This document shows positions 1 to 9,341 of a DNA stretch of 64,000 nucleotides, one piece after another. The notes under the pieces are model-generated. The model made no database searches. It had not been told where the DNA came from and was given only the letters and a program-made list of their open reading frames with translations. The DNA lies in NCBI RefSeq assembly GCF_004535825.1, contig NZ_SGVY01000010.1, positions 1-64,000 of the forward strand. Reading direction: 5' to 3'. Position 1 is the first letter of the stretch, and each line of letters starts with the position of its first letter. The position numbers and the translations under genes are program-made. This DNA comes from Segatella hominis. Lineage in GTDB: Bacteria; Bacteroidota; Bacteroidia; Bacteroidales; Bacteroidaceae.

Positions 1-205
1 AACCATTCCGAATAGCTATGGGACTTTGATTTGTCTTGCAATCTCATCCATGGTCATATGCCTTGTATGAAGTTTCTGTACGTTAGGTCAGATGTTTGCC
101 GCCAGCTTCTTTCAGATTCCACCTCGCAGTGGACACCCTTGCTATTGGCTATACGATTCCCGCTATTAGGGCTCGTTAGGGACTTGCACCCATTAGAATA
201 AGCTC
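1..205. other. Left edge without a supported gene
   Basis: No open reading frame of useful length with a start and ribosome binding site is visible. A short run of sense codons on the + strand is broken by stops just before the next fragment, so this may be decayed sequence. Confidence 0.4.
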
Positions 206-457
206 ATGCCGAGCATACAAGTAAAAATCGTCCGCAAACTGCGGACGATTTCAAAGACCGATATAGACAATCCTACCATTGGCTTGCTTATCTGTAAGGA
301 CAAAGACAACGTAGTGGCTAAATATGCCTTGGAGTCATACAAGGAACCAATGGGTATATCGGAATATCAGCTCTCCAAACTCTTCCCGAAAGACTTCAAA
401 TCATCTATGCCGACTATCGAGGAATTGGAAAAGGGGTTGAAAGATAACCAAAAGTAG
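206..457 (+). pseudogene. C-terminal fragment of a YhcG/DUF1016-type PDDEXK nuclease
   Basis: The 83 residues contain the pattern DNPTIGLLICKDKDNVVAKYAL followed by GISEYQL and a final helix SSMPTIEELEKGL. This resembles the end of the PDDEXK nuclease domain of DUF1016 (YhcG) proteins. Full-length family members are roughly 330-380 aa, and the N-terminal domain and first part of the nuclease domain are absent here. The N-terminal half of a DUF1016 gene follows at 582, in the wrong order for a simple frameshift, so the locus looks rearranged. Family assignment is by recall of the motif. Probably not functional. Confidence 0.6.
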
Positions 458-581
458 CGGAACTGTTTTTGCATGAACAAAGAAGAAATAAAACAAGAAC
501 CTAATGATGGACTGATAGCTCGCATATTAGGAGGATGCTTCAACTGCTTGGATTGCCATAGACTAAAATATCGCCTTTTGG

Positions 582-1106
582 TTGGAAACTTTTTATAGTA
601 TAAGTCATTATGCAGAGATACTGCGACACGTTGTCGCAGTAATTGAGCACGCACGGACGGAGATAGCCCAACATGTCAATGGCTATGTCTCTACTGCCTA
701 TTGGGAGATTGGTCAAATGCTTCATGAACGCAAGATTGAAAGTGGGTATGGTGATAGTGTAGTAAAAAGACTGTCTGCAGACCTGAAAGAACGCTATCCA
801 AAGATGAGCGTTTCGTCACGTCAACTTTGGAACATGAAGAAATTTTATGAGCGTTACGCTGGGCATGATGAGAAAGTGCTACGGAGCGTAGCACTTTTGC
901 CGTGGTCGCATAATCTGCTGCTGTTGAGCAAGGGACAGAATGATGAAGCTACGCTCTATTATGCGCAGGAAACCGTAACCAAAGGTTGGAATCGCGACTT
1001 GTTGCTCAATGCCATTAAACTCAAAATGTATGAGACACAGGCATTGGCACGAGTAGACAACAATTTGCCCTGCAACAAGAGTGCTTGTCATCATGCAAGT
1101 GGCTGA
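582..1106 (+). pseudogene. N-terminal fragment of a YhcG/DUF1016-type protein
   Basis: This 174-aa frame matches the DUF1016 N-terminal domain: a helical region with VNGYVSTAYWEIGQML, then GDSVVKRLSADLKERYP and the typical SSRQLWNMKKFYERY and LPWSHNLLLLSK. The similarity stops near RVDNN, where intact family members run on into the PDDEXK nuclease domain. The last 15 residues look unrelated. The nuclease half is missing, so the gene is truncated. DUF1016 proteins occur near restriction loci and other accessory genes, which suits the methylase operon at 4349-6647. Confidence 0.65.
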
Positions 1107-1353
1107 CTCCAAGACCGCTCTGAAACAGATTTCCAGCCATGGAGACACGTTCCGTATCGGTAACTGGATCATCGAAGCCCAAATGGCTTCCTTTGGTAAA
1201 GCTTATCTGAAAGTAACAAACACGACTTTAGAAAATGTAAGTTTTGAATATTCGGAATTGAGAAATTCCACATTAAATGATACCGTCAATGGGACGGTTC
1301 ATAAACAAACACAAACTGATCACGTCAATATAAAGACCAGGACCATCAGATAA
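1081..1353 (+). CDS. Small unknown ORF or gene fragment
   Basis: A 90-aa frame overlapping the end of the truncated DUF1016 gene. It has no domain I recognise, a Thr/Asn-rich second half and no clear ribosome binding site. It may be the tail of a gene joined here by the rearrangement that truncated its neighbour. Coding status is doubtful. Confidence 0.25.
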   Translation: MLVIMQVADSKTALKQISSHGDTFRIGNWIIEAQMASFGKAYLKVTNTTLENVSFEYSELRNSTLNDTVNGTVHKQTQTDHVNIKTRTIR

Positions 1354-1381
1354 AGTTAGTAATAACTAAGGCTCACCCAAT

Positions 1382-1418
1382 AAAAACGGGATGGTTTGAT
1401 TGGAACCATCCCGTTTTT
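1382..1418. terminator. Bidirectional intrinsic terminator
   Basis: A perfect 15-bp inverted repeat, AAAAACGGGATGGTT (1382-1396) and AACCATCCCGTTTTT (1404-1418), with a 7-nt loop. A/T runs on both sides let it stop transcription from the left-hand fragments and from the leftward gene ending at 1490. Confidence 0.85.
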
Positions 1419-1489
1419 ATTGTTTATATGAATGCTTCAACTCCAATACCAAAAAGTAACAGCCAAATAGCTTTATCATTTAGAATTAC

Positions 1490-3769
1490 TTACTTTGTGC
1501 TCCATATTGGTCTAATCAACATTCCATAATGTGCCAAATAATAAACACTCCAAACAGTTTTTACCTCAGTAGCTATAGGCATGAACAAACTGTAAGGTTT
1601 ATCCTCCTCTTTCGCATAAAGCAAATCTTGCGTACCCGTCCAATAGCAGCAACCACCCATCCCATAAGATCTATCGCTTGCAACCAAATCAGAATAAGGC
1701 AAAAATATACTATTACCATTTGGAGCAATAATCAAAGTTCCTTTAACACCATGCCATGTTTTGTCCACCCAAGAACAATTCTTCGTTAGCCATTCCATGT
1801 CTTCCTTTGTTGGTATTTGCCAATTATCACCCCACTTCTTTGTTGCTACATCAAATTGGGTACCACTAATATTTTCTACATACTTACTCGTATAGGTATC
1901 TAAAGTATAAGTACTTTTAGTTTCTACATCCCCCCAAGCATAATAGCCACCATATTCTTCTGGAGCATCAGCGTCAACATTACAACAAGCCCATTTTTTA
2001 CCACTTGGCATACCCAAATCTATCGCATGAGGATGATTAGAATCTGGGCATAAAAAGGAAAAAGTAGCTTTCGGACTCGCAAGGATGGCAATATTAAACA
2101 ATTTCACCTTTGGGTAAATTGAATATTTCTTATTCAAATCTATATCATAAAAAGTATGTTTTAGCCCGTATCTTCCGTTTTTAAACTTATCCTCTACAAC
2201 TATATCAGAAATCTCATTCAGCTCCTCATCATAAAGTTTATACCCAATGGTTACTGGAGACAAACAATTACCTGAAACTTCTGAATTTGCAGACAACGTA
2301 GCAAGAGAGCCATCGGTATGGCTTAGGGTTGTTTTAGAGAAAGTCGGTACTATATCCCATTTTTTCATCAATTCAGCAGATAACAACGTGGTGTTTTCTG
2401 TCCAAACACCTCCTAAAGCTGATGTCTCTAGAGAAACAGATGCAAAAGGACCTGTCTCTACACTTGATGACTTTAAACGATTATAAAGCTTTGTGTCTTT
2501 CTCTGCTATATCAACGTCTGAATTACGAAGCACAAAATTGCCTTTGACCTTCCAACCAAGTTTTCCACGTGCACAGGCTTTGAAAAAGTCTCTACTCACA
2601 AGTTTAAAACCTGTTTCTATGAAACCGCCAACAGCTAGAGAACCATCTATACACCCCGTTACATCAATAGAAGATGATACTAAACGAGGAGTTGCAATAA
2701 AAGATTTCATTATATTCTCTCCTCTATTACTATAATCAAAGGCCATACCAAATGTATAGTTATGTACATCTTTCGCCGTCTCTGCTATTGTTGCATCTGC
2801 CTGAACAAACATACCTGGCACAACATAGAAATTAACAAGTTTAGCCGTGAATGGTACGGAGAAACTTACCTCATCACTTTTTTTCTCGAAATCATGCGAA
2901 TAGTTAATGCTACCATAAGCCGAGAATTCTGAGGCAATCTCAACATTACCAGTAATAGAACCATTAAAATAGACACCATGTTCCTTACCCACTAGTAAAA
3001 ATGTATGGATACGAAATGTTGGTGAAATTGATACAGAAACCCCTGTAGCTCCACTAACAGCGAGATCACTATTGGGTAGTATGCTTGAGCTAAACTCCGT
3101 AGAACAATCTACAGTTAATGTACCTATACTAAGCGTCGCATCCTTAGAGGTAGAGACTGAACGTTGATTTGTGCCATTTTTTAAAGCATACATTCTTTTT
3201 GCCCCATTATCTCCAACTACCCCATATACAGTTGTTACACTACAAAAAGAGTCAAACAAATCTTCCAGACATGTCTGTTCACAATATACATTTATTTCCT
3301 TATCAACTGCTTGAACACTTGAAACCACTCCAGAAAAGCCATAAGGAAGAGCCTCGCACCCTTCAATCATCACAAGTTTATCACCTATAGACGGAATAAG
3401 CTCTGTCGGCACATTTGCCTTCAACTTCAAGGTAAGGTCATCTGCACCTATTACATAATCCGACAACTGTTCCTTCAGATTCACAACTCCTTCCTTGTAA
3501 ATTGTAGGGGGTGTTACAAAACTGACACTATCTATCACTTCCAAAGGAATACGATATACAGAATCTACAGTCCAAACTTCTTGTACGACATAATCTTTAT
3601 ATTCTACACTATCTAAACCAATATGCGAACAACGCATACTATCTACATCCGCATTAAGAAAAGCGTTTATGGCACCATCATTTCGATATACAAACATAGC
3701 ATCATTTTGTGCCATTACTCCCGATAAGTTTACGAGTAAAGACAAACAAAGAAATATGATTTTTCTCAT
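1490..3769 (-). CDS. Secreted protein with C-terminal FGE/lectin-like domain
   Basis: 759 aa with a Sec signal peptide (residues 1-20, ending VMAQ). A large middle region has no recognised domain and is rich in beta-prone, Ser/Thr-containing sequence. The last ~140 residues start with HAIDLGMPSGKKWA and include EYGGYYAWGD and DNWQIPTKEDMEWL, a layout typical of the Bacteroidota surface-protein domain related to formylglycine-generating enzyme and C-type lectin folds. It overlaps the upstream secreted-protein gene by 4 nt, so the two are translationally coupled. Likely exported; its role is unknown. It has no copy of the phage variable repeat. Confidence 0.7.
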   Translation of the reverse strand: MRKIIFLCLSLLVNLSGVMAQNDAMFVYRNDGAINAFLNADVDSMRCSHIGLDSVEYKDYVVQEVWTVDSVYRIPLEVIDSVSFVTPPTIYKEGVVNLKEQLSDYVIGADDLTLKLKANVPTELIPSIGDKLVMIEGCEALPYGFSGVVSSVQAVDKEINVYCEQTCLEDLFDSFCSVTTVYGVVGDNGAKRMYALKNGTNQRSVSTSKDATLSIGTLTVDCSTEFSSSILPNSDLAVSGATGVSVSISPTFRIHTFLLVGKEHGVYFNGSITGNVEIASEFSAYGSINYSHDFEKKSDEVSFSVPFTAKLVNFYVVPGMFVQADATIAETAKDVHNYTFGMAFDYSNRGENIMKSFIATPRLVSSSIDVTGCIDGSLAVGGFIETGFKLVSRDFFKACARGKLGWKVKGNFVLRNSDVDIAEKDTKLYNRLKSSSVETGPFASVSLETSALGGVWTENTTLLSAELMKKWDIVPTFSKTTLSHTDGSLATLSANSEVSGNCLSPVTIGYKLYDEELNEISDIVVEDKFKNGRYGLKHTFYDIDLNKKYSIYPKVKLFNIAILASPKATFSFLCPDSNHPHAIDLGMPSGKKWACCNVDADAPEEYGGYYAWGDVETKSTYTLDTYTSKYVENISGTQFDVATKKWGDNWQIPTKEDMEWLTKNCSWVDKTWHGVKGTLIIAPNGNSIFLPYSDLVASDRSYGMGGCCYWTGTQDLLYAKEEDKPYSLFMPIATEVKTVWSVYYLAHYGMLIRPIWSTK

Positions 3770-4239
3770 GGCTTACCAATTTTAAAAGTTAGAGATAATG
3801 TTTTAACCAAAAATACAGAATTCGTTTTTGCCGGAATTTTCATGCGGACTTTACCATGAGAATCTACCTTTGAAGAAGCAAGCAACTTGCCATCAACAGA
3901 ATAAATCATCACTTTATCTTGCAAAGGAAGATTGTAAATACTGATAAAGTTATCATCCAAAGCTATCCGAACATTTTCTTTCTCCAACGCTATAATGTTG
4001 GTGGAGTTTGCATCTACATAAGTAAACTTCAAAACCTCTGAAGCTGGGTATCTAACAACATTCATGTGAGTTTTCACAACAAGCTCATTAGCGCCAAACG
4101 TAATTACTGGTTGTTCATCCAACATAATCGTGATATTTCCAAATTTACTATGCAAAAGCAAAGCATCCACACTTTTTCTTGAAGCATGCGCATAAAGTGC
4201 CACAAACATCAAAATTAGACTTAGTACTATCTGTTTCAT
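3766..4239 (-). CDS. Small secreted protein with C-terminal sorting-like beta domain
   Basis: About 157 aa when started at 4239, where a clear signal peptide begins (MKQIVLSLILMFVALYAHA). A longer start at 4263 would put eight residues before it. The C-terminal part, with IYSVDGKLLASSKV and later KTNSVFLVKT, resembles the short beta-sandwich at the end of many secreted Bacteroidota proteins. It is the first gene of a two-gene leftward operon with the 759-aa secreted protein (4-nt overlap). The function of the pair is unknown. Confidence 0.6.
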   Translation of the reverse strand: MKQIVLSLILMFVALYAHASRKSVDALLLHSKFGNITIMLDEQPVITFGANELVVKTHMNVVRYPASEVLKFTYVDANSTNIIALEKENVRIALDDNFISIYNLPLQDKVMIYSVDGKLLASSKVDSHGKVRMKIPAKTNSVFLVKTLSLTFKIGKP

Positions 4240-4348
4240 ACGTAAAGTATTGTTGCCCAACATTTCTGTAGGACATATTTTTGACTATATATATTTATGT
4301 GAGTATTATCGTACAGGTAAAAAATCTATCACTCTATCCATACTCAAA

Positions 4349-5512
4349 CTATCTGTTTCCTTTAGCCCGATTATGAGTCTTGCAGAGCATCTGGCAATTA
4401 CTTTCGTCTGTGGCTCCGCCTTTGCTCCATGCTTGTACATGATCGGCATCCATCTCTTTTAATGCCCAGATTTTATCTTTATTGGCATCGTGACCAATAG
4501 CACAAAGGGGACAATTGCTTTCATGCTTCTCCTTGGCATCTGCCGTCTGACGATTATAAACCCTACGTTTGGTATTGTCATCGAAGACACGGACATTCAG
4601 AAGTTTTGTATCCTTACAACCGCCAAGCACATATTCAAATACGTTCTTTTTATCTTGAACGCATGGATCGTTGTAGAGTTCTTTCACTTTTTGTGAAACC
4701 TTGATATGATCGTATGGAGTAATGTGGTACTTTTCGTAGAGTTCTCCCCAATTCAATCCTTTCATTTTAGGATAGACATCATCAAAGGTCTGCTCTATCC
4801 ATGAAATGACATCGTTGAAATATAGTTTGAGTTCATTGATATCGGTATCACGACGATGCTCCTGCATATAATCCTTGATATTGCCATGACTAACCCATCT
4901 CAAGGCTTCTTGCAGAATTTCTTGTCTGTTTGCGGAACCAGAGATATACCATCCCCATTTCTGTAAACGAGTATCTTCCTTATTACTGAATTCCTTTCGG
5001 GCTGCAGAAACGAAAGGTCCTGAATAAATCGCATTCAGTTTCTCTTGGTCATTGAGCTTGATACCGCCAATATTAATGATTTCAAACCACTCCTTGATTT
5101 CAGCCTCCGTACCTTCGCAAATGTAGGCAAGCAACGGAGTGTTCTCGATACGTTTTTTTTCCTCTTCATTCAAGGATTTGAATTTATAAGGGTCGCCATC
5201 TTTCATATAAGAAAATTTACCAATAAGATATCTTCCAAGGCTTGTAATACGTTGTTGTCCATCAAGAACCTCTAAACGTCCATCAGGGAGTTTGTTGAAA
5301 TAGAGTAAGCCTAAAGGATATTTCTTCAAGACAGAATCAATGACAGCAGCTTCTTTTTGGCTATTGTTTTCACTATAGAGATAGTTGCGCTGATACTCAG
5401 GTTGTATGGTTAGTTTACCAGCTAAACCATACAACCCCTTTCCGTCAACATTACTATATGTAAAACCTTCACATAACTCCTTTACAGTATATATTTTCAA
5501 TTTCTTTTCCAT
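4349..5512 (-). CDS. DUF262 and HNH nuclease-like protein, probable restriction partner
   Basis: 387 aa. The N-terminal half has the DUF262 (ParB/GmrS-like) signature: [10 protein letters not shown] near residue 38, then [12 protein letters not shown] near 83. The C-terminus has two Cys-x2-Cys-like pairs (CPLC, CKTH) around [12 protein letters not shown], an HNH endonuclease core. The gene starts 1 nt after the methylase gene, so the two form one operon. DUF262 proteins often take part in nucleotide-dependent restriction. From context this is probably the cleaving partner of the methylase; specificity cannot be read. Confidence 0.7.
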   Translation of the reverse strand: MEKKLKIYTVKELCEGFTYSNVDGKGLYGLAGKLTIQPEYQRNYLYSENNSQKEAAVIDSVLKKYPLGLLYFNKLPDGRLEVLDGQQRITSLGRYLIGKFSYMKDGDPYKFKSLNEEEKKRIENTPLLAYICEGTEAEIKEWFEIINIGGIKLNDQEKLNAIYSGPFVSAARKEFSNKEDTRLQKWGWYISGSANRQEILQEALRWVSHGNIKDYMQEHRRDTDINELKLYFNDVISWIEQTFDDVYPKMKGLNWGELYEKYHITPYDHIKVSQKVKELYNDPCVQDKKNVFEYVLGGCKDTKLLNVRVFDDNTKRRVYNRQTADAKEKHESNCPLCAIGHDANKDKIWALKEMDADHVQAWSKGGATDESNCQMLCKTHNRAKGNR

Positions 5513-5513
5513 A

Positions 5514-6647
5514 TTATGATTGTTTTCTACGGATTAATATTCGTGGATATGTATTACGAAGCACGCCTTTATCATCCTTTAGAGTTGGTGTAGCGTTCAA
5601 ATCGCTATAGTTAGGGTAATCATTCTTTGTATATACCCTTGACTTCAAACCAGGATCTCCTGCTCCACGTTTTGCCATACCAACAATATCAAATTGCTCA
5701 GGGCAGTACTTATCCAAAAAGGATATTGGTACACCCATTAAATTTTCGTAATCGCAAGGAATGGCATCCGTATATGGAATTTCAATGGCATCATAATTGT
5801 CATAATGTTGATACTTTTTTCCTTGAATCTCCTTATGCTTACTATATTTAATGTTATCAGCCATAGACATCAAAGACAATGGGGCGTGACGGCTTCCATG
5901 ATCAATATTGGTGTACCATCTTACCCCTTTTACACGAATGTACTTCTTTCCGTTTTCATCAATTCTGCATCCTGATGCTTCTAATGGATATTCGTCAGGA
6001 ACCCCAAATTCACGGTCTCCGCTATGGATAGTGCATCCCATCCAGACCTTATTATCTTGAAGCAATGGAAATACTTCTTTATAGGTAACGCAATTTATAT
6101 TTCCTATAATGATAAACTGTTTATCTGCCTCAACAATCCACGCAAGAAACTCTCTAAAAAGTGAGAAAGGTGGATTCGTTACGATAATATCCGCTTCGTC
6201 TCTTAGCTTCCGAACCTCTTCACTTCTAAAATCACCATCACCTTCAAGATAGTCCCACTCCAAGTCATCAAGATTGATTTTACCATCACCTGTATTGTCT
6301 TTTTCTAAAACAAAAATTTTACCATGGGTGTTAGTCTTAGACTTGTCAAACTTTGGAGAAGTTGTTTCTAAAAAGGAAGTTTGAATTCCTGCTTTGATAA
6401 CCTTGCTATTGATAGCATAGCTCGTTGAGATGAGTTTCTTCAAACCCAGTTCTTCAAAATTTTGTGCAAAATACTTGGTGAAGTTACTCCATTCCGGGTC
6501 ATCACAAGGCAGAAGAACCGTCTTGCCACAAAATACGTCAGGATTGTAATCAAGATAGGCTTCCATTTCGGTTTCTATATCATAAAACATGGTATAGAAC
6601 TCGTCTTTCTTGGCCGCACGAGCATTGTTTAATGTACTATTTGCCAT
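5514..6647 (-). CDS. EcoRI-family adenine-specific DNA methyltransferase
   Basis: 377 aa. The N-terminal part ([17 protein letters not shown], then [16 protein letters not shown]) and the catalytic motif TNPPFSLF near residue 160 fit EcoRI-type adenine N6-methyltransferases, which use S-adenosylmethionine. The DxxY/NPPF-type motif IV is intact. It is the first gene of a leftward operon with the DUF262-HNH protein, suggesting a type II-like restriction-modification or related defence pair. A structured region of about 280 nt lies between its likely promoter and its start. The target sequence is not known from these data. Confidence 0.8.
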   Translation of the reverse strand: MANSTLNNARAAKKDEFYTMFYDIETEMEAYLDYNPDVFCGKTVLLPCDDPEWSNFTKYFAQNFEELGLKKLISTSYAINSKVIKAGIQTSFLETTSPKFDKSKTNTHGKIFVLEKDNTGDGKINLDDLEWDYLEGDGDFRSEEVRKLRDEADIIVTNPPFSLFREFLAWIVEADKQFIIIGNINCVTYKEVFPLLQDNKVWMGCTIHSGDREFGVPDEYPLEASGCRIDENGKKYIRVKGVRWYTNIDHGSRHAPLSLMSMADNIKYSKHKEIQGKKYQHYDNYDAIEIPYTDAIPCDYENLMGVPISFLDKYCPEQFDIVGMAKRGAGDPGLKSRVYTKNDYPNYSDLNATPTLKDDKGVLRNTYPRILIRRKQS

Positions 6648-6689
6648 ATATATTGATAGTTGTTACGCACCCAACTATCAATCGCTAAA

Positions 6690-6970
6690 ACACAAAAAGG
6701 GCGTGATGCCTCTTATCGCGTTTAGCACGGGGCGGCGTAGGAATGGAGCCCCAGTCAATCCATAAGAATGCATCACGCCTATAGCGTGTTTGCATTGCTT
6801 AATCGGATTGACTGGAGGCTACATATATATACGAACCACCTATCACATATTATTTCCGTGCTTGTTATTCCAAATTGAGTTTCCTACGCTCTTGGCTAAA
6901 CGCGAAATAATAGCGAATGCTTTTGTTTTTACCCACAATGTCTTGGGAATCATCTTAATATCTTAAAATG
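6690..6970 (-). ncRNA. Candidate structured RNA or leader before the methylase
   Basis: Several long complementary arms fall here: CGCGTTTAGC 6717-6726 with 6895-6904, GCGTAGGAA 6735-6743 with 6881-6889, a 15-bp helix with one bulge between 6747-6761 and 6805-6820, and a hairpin at 6767-6796. Together they make a rod. A further arm, 6700-6709, pairs perfectly with 6770-6779 inside that hairpin. Read on the minus strand it is followed by a T run, so the RNA could switch to a terminator. AGCACGG (6724) also pairs with CCGTGCT (6856). The promoter at 6980-6988 fits a minus-strand transcript. It may be a free RNA (6S-like rod) or a methylase leader. Confidence 0.5.
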
Positions 6971-6979
6971 ATACCCGAT

Positions 6980-6988
6980 GCAAAGGTA
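6980..6988 (-). promoter_or_regulatory. Bacteroidota -7 element for the structured RNA and methylase operon
   Basis: On the minus strand the sequence reads TACCTTTGC, matching TAnnTTTGC. No convincing -33 element was found. It would start transcription about 320 nt before the methylase start codon. Confidence 0.5.
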
Positions 6989-7095
6989 CAATAAAAAAAT
7001 GAAAAAACAGAGAGAAGTATCATAATATCTTTGCTTAGTTTCGAAAAAATGCATTAAGAACTGATAATAATCCCATCCCCAGGCAATAAATAGGC

Positions 7096-7104
7096 TATCT
7101 TTGC
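7096..7104 (+). promoter_or_regulatory. Promoter -7 element for the DUF6078-like gene
   Basis: TATCTTTGC matches the Bacteroidota -7 consensus and lies 45 nt before the start codon at 7149. A second identical TATCTTTGC at 7026-7034 could be an upstream promoter. Confidence 0.55.
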
Positions 7105-7148
7105 GTTTAATAAAACAAAAAAGTTTTATTCTTAATACTTAAAGAAAC

Positions 7149-7604
7149 ATGGATGAAAAGGAACTGTTGAAACAAGCTTTTGAGTATGGAAACGTACCTA
7201 GTATCATTACCTATTGCTTCACCGAACCATGTCCGATGAAAAACAAATGCATACACTATCTATCTGCACTCTACGATAAAGACAAGAAGGATAGAGGAGA
7301 AGCCATTTTCCCAAATGCTCTGAAAGACGGAAAATGCAAGTACTTCGCACCACTGCGTGTCGTGAAAATGGCATGGGGATTCGATAAACTCTTTGCCGAA
7401 ATAAAAGTGAAAGACGCGCCTGCCCTGCGAGCCAAAATGAGAGAATATCTCGGAAGCAAAGGACAATACTACCGATACAAATTGGGAAAACTCAAACTCC
7501 TGCCAGAACAACAGGAATACATCAAACAACTATTCGATAGTTACGGATATCATGATGTTGAATTCGAACACTTCTCTGATGAAATTGACTTCACCAAAAG
7601 CTAA
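7149..7604 (+). CDS. DUF6078-like protein
   Basis: 151 aa, cytoplasmic. The early Cys cluster (CFTEPCPMKNKCIHY, residues 23-37), a later Cys before YFAPLR, then VKMAWGF and an LPEQQEYI helix match, by recall, the Bacteroidales DUF6078 family, whose function is unknown. It is a single-gene unit with its own promoter. Confidence 0.6.
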   Translation: MDEKELLKQAFEYGNVPSIITYCFTEPCPMKNKCIHYLSALYDKDKKDRGEAIFPNALKDGKCKYFAPLRVVKMAWGFDKLFAEIKVKDAPALRAKMREYLGSKGQYYRYKLGKLKLLPEQQEYIKQLFDSYGYHDVEFEHFSDEIDFTKS

Positions 7605-7893
7605 TGTAGTCAACTAAATATAGGAAACTACATCATTATTCTCTACCCCTCCAGAAGTTCCTGCTATGCTCTCCAAGCGGTCCCTCGGGGACCACGTGAT
7701 GGGGAACCGGTGAACATGAGACGAGCAACCGGTGCTCACGAGGCGGGCAACAAGTGCCCAAACTAAGGACCACAATTTGGGCAATATTCTGTTATGTCAA
7801 TTAGTCTGTTCTATGGCTTTTCCGTATATTTACCGAATATTGGCAAACATAGGATATATATAGCAAAGAATATCAAGATTATTTCACAACAAC

Positions 7894-8907
7894 CTATAAC
7901 TTAAACCATGCAACCAGTGGTAAATGGTCACTATACCCTCCTAAATACCTGGGACCCAGAAAGGAACGAAATGGCTTCTTGCCACCATATTTATCGTCTT
8001 CCTGCAAAAGGAAAGGCAAATCTCCCACCTCACAAGCGATTTTCTGCCCTACCAAAGACTGACTACACAACATCTGATCAAGACTGCGCCATTCTCCATG
8101 GTAACGATAAGTACCCTTGGCTCCATTCCGTCCATGCGCATCCTGACTGATGTTCACCAACTGATGATGCTCCAGGAACAGCAATGCTGGAGAATCAGAA
8201 TAATCATTGAAATCACCCGTCACAATAATCTTAGCATCACTATTAAAAGAATAGATAGAATCTACAGCCTGCGATAACTGACTGGCTACCTGCAGACGAT
8301 AAGGACGGGAAGCAGCCTCGCCTCCCCTGCGACTTGGGGCATGAACTACAAAAACATGAAGCGTATCTTTCCCCATCAAAATTCCCTTGGCATAAAGAAT
8401 ATCACGGGTAGGACGAGTTTTAGACAAACGCTTGATACGTATAGCATGATGGTGCAGCAGCCGGAATGAAAAAGGCTGATACATCAACGCTACATCTATG
8501 CCACGCTCATCAGGAGAAGAGGTCATCACATATTCATAACCAGCCTTGCGCAACAGAGAACGCTTGGTCAAAGCAATCATGGCAGAATCATTTTCTACTT
8601 CACAGAGAGCCACCAAATCCGGCAAATGCCATTGATTTTGGCGTCCCTTACCTTGCAACTGATTTTTCTTGCTCTGGTTTAGACTGCCATTATATATATA
8701 ATAAGGTGTAGCCAACTCTCCTAAAGCAATAATTTCCTGGGAAAGATGATTGATTTTCTTCCAATATCGGGTTCTTGTCCAGTGATAATCACTCTCTGGC
8801 AGAAATTCCGTATCATTCTTCAGAGAATCATGTACGGTATCGAAAAGATTTTCACAATTCAACTCTACAAACGTGAAAAAAGAAGATAAAAGAAGAGATA
8901 AAAACAT
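7894..8907 (-). CDS. Endonuclease/exonuclease/phosphatase family protein
   Basis: 337 aa. Visible motifs of the EEP fold: FVELNCENLFD near residue 12 (metal-binding Asn/Glu), LVALCEVEND near residue 98, VVHAPSRRGG, VTGDFND near residue 230 and the final GYSDHLPLVAWF. The N-terminal hydrophobic stretch suggests export. Bacteroidota members of this family are usually secreted nucleases or phosphodiesterases; the substrate is not evident. It is a single gene, transcribed away from the tRNA-Arg locus. The 289 nt downstream to 7604 hold only GC-rich short repeats and no gene. Confidence 0.75.
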   Translation of the reverse strand: MFLSLLLSSFFTFVELNCENLFDTVHDSLKNDTEFLPESDYHWTRTRYWKKINHLSQEIIALGELATPYYIYNGSLNQSKKNQLQGKGRQNQWHLPDLVALCEVENDSAMIALTKRSLLRKAGYEYVMTSSPDERGIDVALMYQPFSFRLLHHHAIRIKRLSKTRPTRDILYAKGILMGKDTLHVFVVHAPSRRGGEAASRPYRLQVASQLSQAVDSIYSFNSDAKIIVTGDFNDYSDSPALLFLEHHQLVNISQDAHGRNGAKGTYRYHGEWRSLDQMLCSQSLVGQKIACEVGDLPFLLQEDDKYGGKKPFRSFLGPRYLGGYSDHLPLVAWFKL

Positions 8908-9000
8908 AATTATGAGATTTTAAAGTCGTATCCACACATGAAAATTACAAATTTTAGAAGGTTTCTCAACAAAATAGCATTGATTTTCTGCCTATTCTCT

Positions 9001-9031
9001 TTGTCAAGTCAGATTTTTACATTATCTTTGC
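9001..9031 (+). promoter_or_regulatory. Host promoter of the tRNA-Arg gene
   Basis: TTG at 9001-9003 and TATCTTTGC at 9023-9031 are separated by 19 nt, a good Bacteroidota sigma factor promoter. It lies about 50 nt before the host tRNA-Arg 5' half and, through it, can drive the phage-borne tRNA-Arg at 9201. Confidence 0.65.
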
Positions 9032-9083
9032 AGACGGATTGCTGTTCATGCCATCTTACAAGCAATCCAAACTATCCACAAAG

Positions 9084-9122
9084 GGTTCCATAGTTTAATG
9101 GATAGAACGGAGGTTTCCTAAA
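9084..9122 (+). pseudogene. 5' half of host tRNA-Arg(CCU), split by the prophage
   Basis: Acceptor strand GGTTCCA (9084-9090), D arm GTTT...GAAC, anticodon 5' stem GAGGT (9110-9114) and loop TTCCTAA (9115-9121). The sequence then changes to phage DNA and the anticodon stem can no longer pair. The missing half is at 62470-62511, where ACCTT completes the anticodon stem and TGGAATC completes the acceptor stem. Joined, the halves form a normal 72-nt tRNA-Arg with anticodon CCU. Confidence 0.88.
9114..9122 (+). other. attL core (TTTCCTAAA)
   Basis: Nine-bp core shared with attR at 62470-62478. It covers the anticodon loop of the target tRNA-Arg gene. The true crossover lies within or next to it. 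Confidence 0.8.
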
Positions 9123-9200
9123 GATAGGATCTCTGTTTCTCCCTTTGTGATATAACGGATTCAATCTGGAAATATTGCCAGGGCGATCATATATTTATAA

Positions 9201-9272
9201 GTCTCTATAGTTCAACGGATAGAACAGCGGTTTCCTAAACCGTAGATCTGGGTTCGATTCCCAGTAGAGATA
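9201..9272 (+). tRNA. Phage-borne tRNA-Arg(CCU)
   Basis: A complete 72-nt cloverleaf: acceptor GTCTCTA with TAGAGAT, D arm GTTC/GAAC, anticodon stem GCGGT/ACCGT with loop TTCCTAA (anticodon CCT), T arm CTGGG/CCCAG with loop TTCGATT, discriminator A. It decodes AGG. It lies 80 nt inside the left end of the prophage, on the same strand and downstream of the host promoter, so it most likely replaces the tRNA that integration destroys. AGG codons are common in phage genes, for example near the start of the terminase gene. Confidence 0.93.
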
Positions 9273-9326
9273 CTTAAATCATCATAAATGATTCAGTGTT
9301 TTGCTGCACTTCCAGCAAAAAATGAT

Positions 9327-9335
9327 TATTTTTGC
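9327..9335 (+). promoter_or_regulatory. Promoter -7 element for the integrase
   Basis: TATTTTTGC fits TAnnTTTGC, 40 nt before the preferred integrase start at 9375. A TTTG about 23 nt upstream is slightly too far for an ideal -33 element. Confidence 0.45.
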
Positions 9336-9341
9336 GGTGAA

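Noticed and set aside
474-599. 42-aa frame MNKEEIKQEPNDG... between DUF1016 fragments
   Set aside because: Short, with no similarity and no clear ribosome binding site, within decayed sequence.
1490-3769. Host lectin-like secreted protein as a third DGR target
   Set aside because: The domain type is related, but no stretch matches the template repeat GGGTTCGGC...GGGTTCCGCTT at nucleotide level.
7640-7800. Short GC-rich repeats after the DUF6078-like gene as a mobile-element end
   Set aside because: Repeats are imperfect and no transposase or target duplication is visible.
9078-9148. ACAAAGGG/CCCTTTGT as an acceptor stem making the left element a second intact tRNA
   Set aside because: The anticodon stem cannot pair and there is no T arm. 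The half fits the 3' half at 62470 much better, so the 8-bp repeat is probably chance.
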